Shown here: in pieces, positions 34,488-46,175 of the stretch | How the letters are laid out: each line of letters opens with the position of its first letter | Position numbering within the stretch: position 1 is the first letter of the stretch | NCBI GenBank assembly: GCA_027924645.1 | Contig: BSBN01000495.1 | Coordinates: 1,364,001 to 1,428,000, forward strand | Direction of reading: 5' to 3' | From: Cunninghamia lanceolata | Lineage: Eukaryota > Streptophyta > Pinopsida > Cupressales > Cupressaceae | DNA length: 64,000 nt | Position numbers and translations under genes: made by a program | Notes under the pieces: model-generated | The model's input: the letters and a program-made list of their open reading frames with translations, nothing else | Database searches by the model: none | What the model was told of the DNA's origin: nothing

Positions 34488-35747
34488 GTGTTTATTGCCA
34501 TCAAGAAAGAAGATCCGATGCCCTCTGAATCTATCAATCATAAAGTTGTAGAAAGAGCTCTGGCTGCCCAACTTGAAGAAAAGGATGATTGGGTCATTGA
34601 CAGTGGATGCTCCCACCATATGACAGGTGGCAAAACTAAGTTCATAGATTTGGAAAGGTATGAAGGAGGAGTGGTAAAGTTTGGTGATAATTTTGCTGGT
34701 AGAATCAGAGGTAGAGGAACTATTCCTTTTGATGGAAAGAACAAAACCGGTAATGTACTGTATGTTGAAGGCCTGAAGCATAATCTTCTCAGTGTTGGAC
34801 AGTTGGTGGACAAAGGCTATGATCTATGGTTCAAAAATGCAAAATGCAAGATCTTTGAAAGTTCTGGAATAGAGATTGCATCCGGTAGTCAAACTAAAGG
34901 TAATATCTTCCACTTGGTTGGTACTGGTAAAAGTTTCTTATTTGTTCAAATTGATCAAAGTTGGTTGTGGCATAGGAGAATGTGTCATGTGAATTTTGAT
35001 AATATCATCAAGATAAGCAACACTCAGGCTGTGAGGGATCTTCCAAGATCGGTGAAACCTTCTAATAGCTTGTGTAAAAAATGTCAGTTAGGCAAACAGA
35101 GAAGGGTTGCATTCAGAAGTAAGGAACAATCTTCTACCAGATTATTGGACTTAGTTCATACTGATTTATGCAGTCCGGTAAGAATCAGAAGTGTACAAGG
35201 TGATAGATACTTCATGCTATTAATTGATGACTACTCCTGGATGATGTGGGCAACTTTTCTGAAGGAGAAATCAGAGGCTCTTGAGAAATTCAAGATATTC
35301 AAGGCTATGGTGGAGAATGAAACCAGATTGAGCATAAAATGTCTGAGGTCTGATAGAGGTGGAGAATTCACATCCGGTGAGTTCATAGAATTCTGTGAGA
35401 AGCATGGAATAAGAAGACAATTGTCTGCTCCTAGGACTCTACAACAAAATGGAGTAGTGGAAAGAAAGAATCAGACCATCCAAGAAGCATCTAGAACCAT
35501 GATGTTGGAAGCAAATGTTCCTCAGATCTATTGGAGACAAGCTATAAGCACTGCAACCTACACTCTTAATCGAGTTCAAATTAGAAGCAATACCGATAAG
35601 ACTCCTTATGAACTCTGGTTTGGCATCACTCCTATTGTGAAGTATTTCAGAGTGTTTGGTAGCAAATGTTACATTAAAAGAGATGAAGATCTAGGAAAAT
35701 TTGATGCTAGAAGTGATGAAGGAATACTCTTGGGTTATTCTACTTAA
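34488..35747 (+). pseudogene. Protease and integrase of Sirevirus-like element
   Basis: An open frame of 419 codons with no credible ATG at its start, as expected inside a polyprotein. The protease active site is DSG at 34599-34607 in VIDSGCSHHMTGG. The pre-integrase zinc site has WLWHRRMCHVNF and CKKCQLGKQRR. The integrase core keeps all three acids: Asp in LVHTDLCSP, Asp in CLRSDRGGEF, and Glu in NGVVERKNQT. It ends GILLGYST at a TAA (35745-35747) that interrupts the normal continuation. The catalytic core is complete, so this piece is unusually intact. Confidence 0.92.
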
Positions 35748-36440
35748 AGAAAAGCATACCGGTGTTATAACAAAAGATTAAGGAAGATTGTGGAAAGTAC
35801 AAATGTGAAGGTTGATGAAGGTATTGAAAAACCCTCAAGGCTTTATGAATATGATGAAGATGATCAAAATGATGTTTTTGTTCAATAAGTCCAAGCTCCC
35901 TCTGAAATTCAGACACAAACTAATCCAGTAAATCAGGAAGAAGAGATAAGTTTGAATGAACCTATTCAAGAATCAGAAGTGCAAGAAACTCCCAAAGTTC
36001 CTAGGTATGTAAGACTGAATCACTTTGAAGATCATATCATAGGTGATAAAAGCAAAGGTGTACAAACAAGAAGAAGGATTGCTCAAGATTCAAAAGAGTA
36101 TTGTCTAATTTCAAAATTGAACCTAAGACAGTGAATGAAGCTTGCAATGATGAAAACTAGACTAAAGAAATGGAGGAAGAGCTGATGCAAATTGAGAAAA
36201 ATCACACTTGGGATCTTGTTCCTAGACCTAAAAACAAGAATGTGATTGGAACCAAATGGGTCTTCTGGAACAAACTGAATTAAGATGGTGAAGTAGTCAG
36301 AAACAAAGCCAGATTGTTCTGTAAGGGTTACTCCCAAGTAGAAGGAGTTGATTTTGAAGAAACTTTTACTCTGATGGCAATAATTGAAGCAATCAGATTA
36401 TTTCTTACTTTTACTGCCTTCAAGGATTTCAAAGTATATT
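35748..36440 (+). pseudogene. Integrase-RT linker and RT N-terminus
   Basis: It continues in the same frame as the preceding block after TAA (KAYRCYNKRLRKIVESTN). A second stop falls near 35888. An acidic linker (35952-36134) follows, then the RT start with EMEEELMQIEKNHTWDLVPR and GTKWVFWNKLN. Stops occur near 36160, 36282 and at the TAG before MDVKSAFLNG (36440). These breaks separate integrase from RT. Confidence 0.8.
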
Positions 36441-36442
36441 AG

Positions 36443-37642
36443 ATGGATGTCAAATCTGCCTTCCTGAATGGTGACTTGGAAGAAGAAGTATACATTGAGC
36501 AACCAGATGGATTTCAATTGTCTGATCATGGTGATATGGTCTACAAGTTGAAGAAAGCACTGTATGGACTGAAGCAAGCCCCAAGAGCCTGGTATGAAAG
36601 ATTGGATAAGCATCTTTTGAAGATTGGTTTCAACAAAGCTATTGCTGACAGTAATTTGTATTTCAAAATTGATCAAGAAAATATTGTGATAGTTGAAGTG
36701 TTTGTTGATGATATCATTTTTGGAGGAAGAGATAGTATGTGCAAAACCTTTGCAAATCAAATAAAAAGTGAATTTGAGATGTCCATGTTTAGGGAAATAA
36801 ATTTCTTCTTGGGTGCAAATCTCTCAAACAAAGAAAGGAATCTTCATTTCTCAGACCAAATATGTGAAAGAATTGTTAAAGAAATTTGGGATGGAAGACT
36901 CAAAACCAATGAATACTCCCATGGCAACTGGAGAACAGATGATGACTCTCCTAAGGCTGATCAGAAAAAGTGCAGGTTAATGATTGGAGGATTATTGTAT
37001 CTCACTCAAACTAGACCTGACATTATGAATGCTGTTCGTCTTGTTGCTAGATTCCAAGCTGATCCTAGAGAATCTCATGTCATGGCAATCAAAAGGATTT
37101 TTAGATATCTAAAAGGGACAATTGAGTATGGATTGTGGTATCCCAGAGATCATGATTTTTCTCTTCATGCATATACAGATGCAGATTGGGAAGGAGATGT
37201 GGATGACCGAAAGAGTACCAGTGGTGGAGCATTCTTCTTAGGGAAGAGATTGGTTTCTTGGCTAAGCAAGAAACAAGAGGCAATATCTCTATCCACTGCA
37301 GAAGCAGAATCTATTGCAGTAGCAAGTAGTTGCACTCAAGTTTTGTGGATGAAACAAATGCTAAGAGATATCAGAGTAGAGTATGAAGAACCTATCACAA
37401 TCTTCTATGATAATTCAAGTGCAATAAATATATCTAAGAATCCGGTGTTGCATTCAAAGACTAAACATATATCCATCAAGTTTCACTTTTTGAGAGAGCA
37501 AGTGAACAAGAATGAAGTCAGATTGGAGTTTGTGCCTTCCAAGGATTAGATTGCAGATATTTTTACTAAACCTTTACCTAAAGATTCCTTTGAGTATCTC
37601 AGGGAGAAGTTAGGGGTTATTACCCCTCCAGTTCTGAATTAA
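36443..37642 (+). pseudogene. Reverse transcriptase and RNase H of Sirevirus-like element
   Basis: An open frame of 368 codons (to TAG at 37547-37549) opens MDVKSAFLNGDLEEEVYIEQ. It contains LKKALYGLKQAPRAWYERLD and the catalytic box FVDD in EVFVDDIIFGGRDS. RNase H follows with AYTDADWEGDVDDRKSTSGG, SLSTAEAESIAVASS and HSKTKHISIKFHFLRE. The conserved pol end (IADIFTKPLPKDSFEYLREK) lies after the stop, to about 37642. The catalytic residues are preserved, and only the stops disable it. Confidence 0.93.
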
Positions 37643-37994
37643 GGTGCATGGATTTGCATCAATCTAGTGGATCTCATAGTCATATCTTGTGGTCTGGATT
37701 GATGTTTAGGAAGCTGCCACTCAGGGGGAGCAGCTGGTATGATTCTGAAGTGGTGGAGATGACAAAGGGGGAGATAGTTGCAAGTATGTGCCCTTTGCCA
37801 TTAATGTCAAAGGGGGAGAGAAGATATGTGAAAAATAAGTGATTTATAATCAAAGGGGGAGTAGTAAAGGAAGAGAAGACATGTGAATGGTTGTTGGTGA
37901 TAGGAGGAGTTGTGTCAGTAAAGAAAAGTTCTTATCTTGATGACTAAAATAGTTTTTCACATCATATGTTGCCATCAATGACAAAGGGGGAGAT
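37643..37994 (+). other. 3' region with multiplied polypurine tract
   Basis: Five GGGGGAG-containing tracts occur: 37721-37730, 37762-37774, 37807-37819, 37851-37862 and the true tract at 37981-37994 next to the LTR. The copy at 37762 is followed by AGTTGCAAGTATG, which mimics the PPT-LTR junction. Repeated tracts are a recognised Sirevirus trait. Confidence 0.85.
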
Positions 37995-39368
37995 TGTTGC
38001 AAGTATGGGCCTAACCGGTGTTGCCATTGATGTCAACATACTCCTATTACATTGATGATAATGATTGGATGAGCTGTGTGCTGAGGATATTGAGAAAATT
38101 AGTCCTAATCAGGAACAGAGATGAACAATGAAGACAGTGAGCTAAAGATCCTAGATAAGATGAAGATTAGAGGATGCACCTCAAAGGGTTTGTAGATATG
38201 TGTCTTAAGATGATCCAATAAAGATTTCAGAGGTCCATATGAAGATCTGAAGAAGTTATGGCCACTTAAGTAAAACTAGTTCTGGTAGATGTTCAGAGGT
38301 GGCAGTGTACCACAGATAGGTCCGGTGAGATCCGGAATTGAAATATCCTATTCTGCGGATTTGATAAAGTGTTTAGGAAGTCCATATGAATTGACAACTC
38401 AATTGGTTCATGGTCTGAAGGTCCGCAAGCATCTATTCCATTATGACAATAATGATAGACTGTGTTCTTGAGGTTTCAGATGAAGGAGAGAAGGATTTCA
38501 GTAAGAAGATGTAGTGTGGATGTTCTTGGTGATTCAGGCAAGCTTGTGGAGGTCTTTGGATCATGTCCAGTTTGTGTTGGTGGTCCGCATTAGAGTTTGA
38601 GCTCGCAATTGAAGAATTACTTCTAGATGATGGTGTTCTTCCTAAGTCTGGCTGACTGGATGAGTTACACATCCTGCAGATGATCTTGAAGATGCTATGC
38701 GAAGATTGGCGTGCTCCTAGAAGAAGATTGAAGTATTAGATCTGTGTGGCCGACAGTGTTGATCCGTGTGAAGTCTTTTATAATTAGTCATGATGTATTT
38801 AAGTATTTACTCTGTAATGTTTGCCGACTTAGATGATTATTCCTAAGTTGATGTCTTGTATAAATAAGGAATTGTAAAGTCATTTCAATTGTACCTTGTG
38901 GAGATGAGAGTGAGGTAGAGAGGAGAAGAGCAAAAGGTAGAGCAAACATTTTGGGCTTAATGGGACTAACTCAAGCATGGTGAAGATGCTATTCTTTAGT
39001 TCAAGTATATAATACTTATTATTTTGTAGATAGTGTGTCTCTTGTAGGTAGTGAGCCTCTTGTGAGCAGTGTGCTTGGGCAGTGAGCCTTAATTGGCATG
39101 TGCCATTTTGTTCTTTCTATTCTTCTAATAGAGAATACAATCTTGGGTTAGTCAACCCGTGGTTTTTCCCTTAACCGGGTTTTCCATGTTAAAAATCTTG
39201 GTGTCATATGTGTTAATGTGTTTCTGCTCTTAAATTGTTGCATTAATTTTCCATGATTGATTTATCATTATACTGTTGATTTAAGAAAAGGATTTAAGTG
39301 GTTAATTGCAAGAAAGTTTTGGACAACTGATTCACCCCCCCTTTCAGTTGTCTGTCCTAAATCTAACA
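37995..39368 (+). repeat. 3' LTR, Sirevirus-like element
   Basis: The ends are TGTTGCAAGTATGGG and CCTAAATCTAACA, followed by the TSD AGCCC. It differs from the 5' LTR by scattered substitutions. Confidence 0.95.
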
Positions 39369-39373
39369 AGCCC

Positions 39374-40579
39374 CGCATTAAGAGATGACTTAAGCCTTGA
39401 AATTACCTTCAGCCTAGGGTGCCCAAGCGCCCTGGTCCCTCCCATGTTTTGAGATGCAATTTTTAGTTACAAGTTAGCTTTGATGTTGCTCAGGCCAACC
39501 CTAAATTCAAATTTACTTTTTGGCACGTTATGTTGGCATTTTAGTCTTAATTACTCTTTTTCTATAGCCTTGTATAAAAGTAAGTGACTTACCTCATTTT
39601 AAACTGGATGATGTAAGATTGATTTTGGATGTGGAAAAGTTTTTTATTACTATTTTCTCTCTATGCTAGTGTGTTATTGCAGGTTTTTGTTGAAGTGGAG
39701 TTCTACTTTGCTCTTGGAGAGATTTTTATGAAGACTAGGAGATGAGATCTTGAGTCTATCTCATTTGCTCCTAGGTTGAAGCACTTTGCATGATTGGGAG
39801 AAGGGTTGGGACCACCAATTTGAGTTTGGCTTGAGTACCTGCCAAGGGTATGGTTGCATCACCTTTTTATTCTACAAACCTTCCATGAATCTTTGTCCTT
39901 GAGGTAAAGTTGTAATCTTTCTTGGATGAGACATCCTTTCCTATTTTCTTGAGTCATATAGGATCGGGGTTTTTTATTATTTGATTAGATCTTGCATGTT
40001 ACTACTCACACTTAGGATTTCTTATCACACATGATATCTGGATTTAATCTTGGCTATTCGTGAGGTAGCAATACTGAAACAAGGCCTTGACTGAGGCAAG
40101 CTCCTATATAGCCACAAACATTTTTCTCTTCTTTCTTGTATGCAGAGCAAATGAATAGGTTTCAGAAGATACCAGTTTGAGAGATAGAAGATATTATAGA
40201 CAAAAATTACAATTTTAGTAAACACTAAAAAAGGCCTAGGGCACCTAAATGCATGGGTCATGTGTATTTTTGTCATCAGATCTAGGTTCTGAATTGTTTC
40301 TTCATCTCTATTGTTTTGTTATTTTCTCAGATCTTGCTTTCAACAGTAATCTATAGCTTAATCTTTCTTAAATAGGGTTTTGATCTTATGTCCTGGTTGG
40401 ATTGGTTGAATTTGGTCTAACACTCATCTATACAACAAAGAGGTAGAACCAATGTAGTTTGACTCTACCTCAAGGGTAGAAGCCAAGCTTGATTTGTGTC
40501 TCAATGTTTGTAGAAGAGGGTTTTGACCTAGTTTAACTCCTAAGGCTAGATCACTCTTTTCTACTAAACAACAGCTAGG
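39374..40579. other. Anonymous spacer right of Sirevirus-like element
   Basis: It continues the sequence interrupted at 32065. A TATAAAAG at about 39571 could be from an old LTR, but I cannot define ends. No gene seen. Confidence 0.4.
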
Positions 40580-40928
40580 TTGGATCTATGTTTGATAGGA
40601 TAGGATTATTGATAATTGGATTGAATTAATAATAAGATTTAGATAGATAAGCCAAGGATTATGTGCATATAAACATAGGAATAAACAATAAGCATAGACC
40701 TATGTAGAAGCCAAGGTAGGAATGCAAACCCAACTTCACAAAAAAATAGATCATTTATATAAACACATTATGAGATTGCCTCAAACTAAACACAAAACTA
40801 AAATGAAAGAATGCATGAAGGATGCATTTTTAATCATCCCACATATTGGACTAAATGGAGATTTCCTTCCACCCCTCCTAAATAGAGATATATAAATATA
40901 AAATAGTAGACAAATACTTGTTTAATAA
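40580..40928 (+). repeat. Dispersed repeat, copy 1
   Basis: About 349 bases from TTGGATCTATGTTTGATAG to ACAAATACTTGTTTAATA, matching 62166-62640 in the same orientation. No coding frame, terminal repeats or TSD are evident. Confidence 0.85.
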
Positions 40929-40932
40929 TTAG

Positions 40933-41215
40933 CTGAAAGGCTTTTATATGTGAGCATTATAGTGCTTAGAATTGTCTCACACTGTAAAAAGTTCACACGA
41001 GAAAATTTTCTAAACTTGTCCGCCGTTCCTATGGACACATTCCTTGAACCTCCTATAGGTACAAGTTCTAATTAACCGAAAAGCTTTTATATGTAAACAT
41101 TATAGTGCTCGAAATTGTCTCACACAAAATTTTCTAAACTCGTCAGTTGTTCCTATGGACATATTCTTTGAACCTCCTATGGGTGCAAGTGCTAGTTTAG
41201 TTTTAACTTCCAAAC
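40933..41215 (+). repeat. 143-bp tandem duplication
   Basis: Two units start at 40933 (CTGAAAGGCTTTTATATG) and 41076 (CCGAAAAGCTTTTATATG). Each holds CATTATAGTGCT, TTCCTATGGACA and TTGAACCTCCTAT. The second is slightly shortened. Confidence 0.85.
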
Positions 41216-41632
41216 TTGGGGAGGCTTATTTCTTAAAATAACACACTGATGTTATATCAATAAAAAACCAGCGACATATCACACATCAAAACCTGCCCGA
41301 AACGTCAAAATGTGACCATCACAGGGTCCCTCAAAATTTAACGCTGGACAACACTCCGCGAGCGACTTTCATAGGAATGTTCCCTCAGAGGAGAGGCCAA
41401 AACAAAATTCTGACGAAGATCAGAAAAACTGGCCAGTTGGAAAATGAAAGCTTGACTTGCTCTGAGAAAGAAATTTTAACTAATCTAATAGCCAGACAAT
41501 GCTCTGACAGATCATGTGCCTCTCAGACCGGAAAGAACGTGAAATAGGTCTTAAATTCAAGCATCCACGCATTTTAACCATCAGTGTACGAATTCAATTT
41601 GAACAAGCAAAATCTTGTACAGTCAAAAAAGT
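41216..41632. other. Anonymous segment, locally less AT-rich
   Basis: No gene supported, although 41270-41560 is richer in G+C than its surroundings and contains several CpG dinucleotides. Confidence 0.4.
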
Positions 41633-41745
41633 AGGGTAAATTGAGAATCCTGATCAAACTACAATTAGATTTACTTGTAGAAAAATCACATAGCATATAG
41701 GGAAAATTGAGAATCCTATTCAAACAACAATTAGATTTTCTATTC
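41633..41745 (+). repeat. 66-bp tandem duplication
   Basis: AGGGTAAATTGAGAATCCTG at 41633 and AGGGAAAATTGAGAATCCTA at 41699 begin two near-identical units, both continuing into ACAATTAGATTT. Confidence 0.85.
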
Positions 41746-41749
41746 GGTA

Positions 41750-43164
41750 ATCTATAAGATAATACATTAGTCATTATAAACAAATTTTACGTGTTATTCT
41801 GTAATTATATAAATTGTTAGGATAAATATTGGAATTAATTAGGTCTACTGCAACATCATTGAAGTATTAACCTAAAGGTTAGAATAATCCTTAATTTTGT
41901 CATATGAATAGTATTACAAAAAATCTAGATAAAATAATAGAGAAAGGAGGACAATAACAATTGTCTAAGAGTGAGAGACACTAGAGAAATTGGATATGTA
42001 TGATGAAGTAGTACAAGGAAGTATAAATCCGTCTATTAATACACCTTCTAGTCACATGAACAAATCATAAAGTGTTTTTTGACACTTAACAAAGGGGCTT
42101 AGATTGAACTCTAATTTAAAGAAGGGTGGAGGTGTCTATTAGCTTCACATATATTTATGATGGTCTTATTTTTTAGGGTTGTAAGCATATGACAAACTGG
42201 TTTTAGAGTGGTTAGCATGTGATGGCCTCTACTAACTTAGGTTTAACCATATACCTTTGGCTTAATAGGAACAAAACTAGATACATGGGATAATGATATG
42301 CATCTCACCATACATGTATGTTGTCACCATAATTTTTTTTGTCTTCTACGCAATTTCTCAAAGGATCCATAGATAATAAGAAGCATTACAAGAGAAAAGA
42401 GCATTATACTCCAATATTACCCTTAATCCTTACATGGAGTAGTGGGTATCCTTCACTTGTTAAGAATATTTAGCTACTAATTTTTCTTTTAAGTGTAATG
42501 AGCATGGAGTGTCATAGATAATCACAGAATTGTCAAAACCTTCCATGTAGGCCACATATTTTACTATTAAAGAAGAGTGAAGAGGTTCAAATCTTTAGTG
42601 TTGCTTAATTTGAAATATTTGACTCTAGGTTTTTTCTTGAAAAATAAAAAGAATTATAGAATTGTTATTTAATCTGGAGATTTCTATAAGGTTTTCACTT
42701 GATCTCAAACTTGAATGATGAATTTCATCTTATTTGAAATATGCATAAAAAATCTTTATTGTCTTGGAGAATTTAAAATGTTCCTAGCCAATCTAAATAT
42801 TTGAGTATGAGCTCTATAACATATTGAGAACTTGAGCAATGATTGAAAAATAATTTATATTTACACTTGGTAAATAAAATTGATTAAAATGTTTAAGGAA
42901 GCCCATTTTATTGTACCATTCAATTTGTATGCACCAAAAATTATGGTTTAGATTTTTGAATTTAGGGTTTACATTTTAGGGTTTAATCTTTTTCAACATG
43001 TCTAGGGTCTAGATTCATGTTTATAGGGGTGAAAGTTTAGAACTATGTGTCACTTTTATAAATGAAATGGCCAAAACAAATATTTTATAAGCAAAATGGC
43101 CAAAGGGTATATGCATAAAGATGAGGGACCAAAAAGTTGCCACATGACTTTTTGGTCCCATACA
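41750..43164. other. Anonymous AT-rich spacer
   Basis: No gene seen. Isolated TTTAGGGTTT motifs at about 42961-42992 precede the telomere-like block. Confidence 0.5.
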
Positions 43165-43386
43165 AGTCATAACGCAAGCACGTTATAATGCACTCGTGTT
43201 ATAATGTGAGCACATTATAATGCACTTGCACTCGCATTATAACATGATCACATTATAATGCACTCGTGTTATAACGCAATCACGTTGTAACGCACTCGCG
43301 TTATAACGCTATCACGTTATAACGCACTCGCGTTATAATGCACTCGTGTTATAACGCGATCACGTTATAACGCACTCGCGTTAAAA
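43165..43386. repeat. 16-bp palindromic CpG minisatellite
   Basis: Tandem 16-base units such as TTATAACGCACTCGCG and TTATAACGCTATCACG. TTATAA and CGCG-type steps make adjacent units self-complementary. The right-hand units are cleanest, and the left-hand ones show CG to TG/CA decay. A further unit stands alone at about 46157-46175, on the far side of the telomere-like block. Confidence 0.9.
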
Positions 43387-43463
43387 CTCTCTCTCTCTCT
43401 CTCTCTCCCCCCTCCCTCCCTCTCCCTTTCGCATTGGAGTTTGATATATATATATATATATAT
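43387..43463. repeat. (CT)n and (TA)n microsatellites
   Basis: A CT-rich run (43386-43430) is followed by a TA run (43444-43463), directly before the first TTTAGGG copies. Confidence 0.9.
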
Positions 43464-45769
43464 TAGGGTTTAGTGGTTAGGGTTTAGGGGCATTATTGAG
43501 GGTTTATGAGTTTAGGGTTGCTCAAGTTTAGGATTTAGGGTTTAAGGGTTAGAAGTTAGGGGTTAGGGTTTAGGGTTTATAAAGAGATAGAGGGGACCAA
43601 TAAAGATTGGGAGAGATAGAGGAGAGATATGGAGATAGAGGTTTAGGGTTTCTTGGGTTTAGGGTTTAGGGATTTAGGGGTTTAGGGTTAGGGGTTAGGA
43701 TTTAGAGGCATTATTTAGGGTTTATGGTAACTTAGGGGTTAGGTGTTAAGGTTTAGAGGTTTAGGGTTTAGGGGATAGAGAGAGAGGATTGATAGGGAGA
43801 TATAGAGGAGACTAAGGGGAGAGATATAGAGATAGAGAGTGAGGGACATGGCCAGAGACATAGGGAGAGAGATTGAGAGATAGAGGGATGATAGAGATAG
43901 GGAGATTAGGGAGAGATAGGGAGATAAAGTTTTAGGGTTTAGGGGAATTGTTTAAGGTTTATGGTTTAGAGGTTAGGGGTTAAGGTTTAGAGGTTTAGGG
44001 TTTAGGGTTTAGAGAGAGAGAGAGGATCGATACGAAGATATAGAGGAGGTTGAGGGGAGAGATAGGTAGATAAAGAGTGAGGGACATGGCTAGAGACATA
44101 GGGTGAGAGATTGATAGGTGGAGGGATGATAGAGATAGGGAGACAGGGGAGAGATAGGGAGATAGAGGTTTAGGGTTGCATGGGTTTAGGGTTTTGAGGT
44201 TTAGGGTTTCTCAAGTTTAGGGTTTAGTGGTTAGGGGTTAAGGTTAAGGGGCATTATTTAGAGTATAGGGTTTATGGTTTCAGGAGTTAAGGTTTAGATG
44301 TATAGGGTTTAGGGTTTGGAGAGAGAAGACCGATTAGGAGATATAAAGGAGACGAAGAGGAGAGATAGGCCAATAGAGAGTGAGGGACATGGCTAGAGAC
44401 ATAGGAAGATAGATTGAGAGTTAGAGGAATGATAGAGATAGAGAGAGATAGAGGTTTAGGGTTGCTTGGGTTTAGGGTTTAGAGGTTTAGGGTTGCATTT
44501 CAAAAGTACACACACACACACTCTCTCTCTATCTCTTACTCTCTCTAAGTCAGAGAGAGAGATAGCGAGATAGGGAGAAAGTGATATATAGGGAAAGAGA
44601 GAGTCATAGTTTTCTTTTTTCCATTTCCTTCATTGATAAGGGAGATGGAGAGATAGGGAAATAGATGGAATGATAGGGGAGAAGGAGGTAAGAGATATGG
44701 AGATAGCAAGAGGTAGATAGGTAGAAAGAGAGAGGAAACAAATAGGGAGAGACAGAGGATAAAGAGGGGAGAGATAGGATGATAGAGAGTGAGTGAGATG
44801 TCTAGAGAGATAGGGAGATAAGGGAGAGATATGGAGATAGAGGTTTGGGGTTGCTCGGGTTTAGGGTTTAGGTGTTAGGGGTTATGATTTAGGGGCATTA
44901 TTTAGGGTTTAGGGGTTTAGAGAGAGACTCTCTTTTGACATGCAACCCTAAACCCCTAAATCCTAAATAATGCCCCTAAACCCAAGCAACCTTAAGCCTC
45001 TAAGCTGTAAATAATTCCCCTAAACCCTAAACCCAAGAAACCCTAAATCTCTATCTCTCTATCTTTATCATCCTTCTACCTCTCAATCTCTCAATAATGC
45101 CCCTAAACCCTAAACCTAAGAAACCCTAAACACCTCTCTCTCTCTCTAAACGTAAGCAACCCTAAACCTTTATCTCCCTATCTCTCCCTAATCTCCCTAT
45201 CTCTATCATCCCACAACCTCTTAATCTCTCTACCTATGTCTTTGGTCATGTCCATCACTCTCTATCTCCCTATCTCTCCCCTCGGTGTCCTCTATATCCC
45301 CTATCGATTCTCTCTCCCTAAACCCTAAACCTCCAAACCTTAACACCTAAATAATGCCCCTAAACTCTAAACACTAAGCCCTAAACTTGAGCAACCCTAA
45401 ACCCCCAAACACGAAACCCCAAACACCCAAACCCTAAACCTCGATCTCTCTATCTCTTCCCTATCTCCCTATCTCTATCATCCCTCTACCTCTCAGTCTC
45501 TCTCCCTATGTCTTTGGACATGTACCTCACTCTCTATCTTAAGAGAGCGAGAGAGGTGTTTATGGTTTTGGGGCATTGTTTAGGGTTGCTAAAGTTTAGG
45601 GGGAGAGATTGAGAGGTAGATGGATGATTAAGATAGAGAGATAGAGATTTAGGGTTTCTTGGGTTTAGGGTTTAGGGGAATTATTTAGTTTTTAGAGGCT
45701 TAGGGTTTCTTGGGTTTAGGGTTTAGGGGCATTAGTTAGGGTTTAGGGTTGTTTGGGTTAAGGGTTTAT
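43464..45769. repeat. Interstitial telomere-like TTTAGGG / GA-rich block
   Basis: Degenerate TTTAGGG, TTTAGGGG and GTTAGGG copies alternate with GA-rich segments (GAGATAGGGAGATAGAG). A longer unit recurs, marked by GAGTGAGGGACATGGC near 43837, 44076 and 44380. The strand flips: TTTAGGG to about 44935, CCCTAAA 44944-45455, TTTAGGG 45560-45775, then CCTAAA-type again. It is interstitial and decayed, not a chromosome end. Confidence 0.92.
44548..44948 (+). repeat. Long inverted repeat, left arm
   Basis: It runs from AGTCAGAGAGAGAGATAGCG to CTCTTTTGACATGCAACC. Its reverse complement matches 45769-46130, including GTCATAGTTTTCTTTTTTCC, GGGGAGAAGGAGGTAAGAG and GAGTGAGTGAGATGT in the same order. 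Confidence 0.88.
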
Positions 45770-46130
45770 GGTTGCATACATCAAAAGTAGTCTCTCTTTC
45801 TAAACCCCTAAAAACTAAATAATGTTCCTAAATCATAACCACTTACCCCTAAACCCAAGCAACTCCAAACCCCTATCTCCCTATATCTCCCTTATCTCCC
45901 TATCTCTCTAAACATCTCACTCACTCTCTATCACCCTATCTCTCCTCTCTCTCTACCTATCTATCTCTCGCTATCTCCATATCTCTTACCTCCTTCTCCC
46001 CTATCATTCCTCTATTTCCCTATCTCTCCCTCTCCCTTATCGATGAAGGAAATGGAAAAAAGAAAACTATGACTCTCTCTGTCTCCCTATATATCACTTT
46101 CTCCATATCTCACTATCTCTCTCTGACTCA
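45769..46130 (-). repeat. Long inverted repeat, right arm
   Basis: Reverse-complement partner of 44548-44948, separated by about 820 bases. Its outer end is CTCTCTGACT, followed by a GA run and the lone 16-bp palindromic unit. Confidence 0.88.
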
Positions 46131-46175
46131 AAGAGAGAGAGAGTTGTTTAAGTTCACCATAACGCAATCGCGTTA

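Larger units (their letters stand above)
32066..39368 (+). mobile_element. Sirevirus-like Ty1/copia retrotransposon
   Basis: LTRs at 32066-33438 and 37995-39368 enclose a primer-binding site, gag, protease, integrase, RT, RNase H and a 3' region with repeated purine tracts. AGCCC at 32061-32065 and 39369-39373 is a perfect TSD. The domain order is copia. The multiplied GGGGGAGA tract and the gag knuckle CSNCNKIGHFASRC point to the Sirevirus lineage, which a tree of RT would have to confirm. It is full length (7.3 kb) but carries about ten premature stops. Confidence 0.95.

Noticed and set aside
31892..40000. Older LTR split by the Sirevirus-like element
   Set aside because: A TGTTGAGTC start near 31892 and TATAAAAG near 39571 are suggestive, but I found no partner LTR, TSD or internal domain.
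43165..43386. CRISPR-like array
   Set aside because: The 16-bp units are contiguous with no unique spacers, and the genome is a plant.
43464..45769. A true chromosome end
   Set aside because: The TTTAGGG copies are degenerate, change strand, alternate with GA-rich sequence and are flanked by ordinary DNA on both sides.
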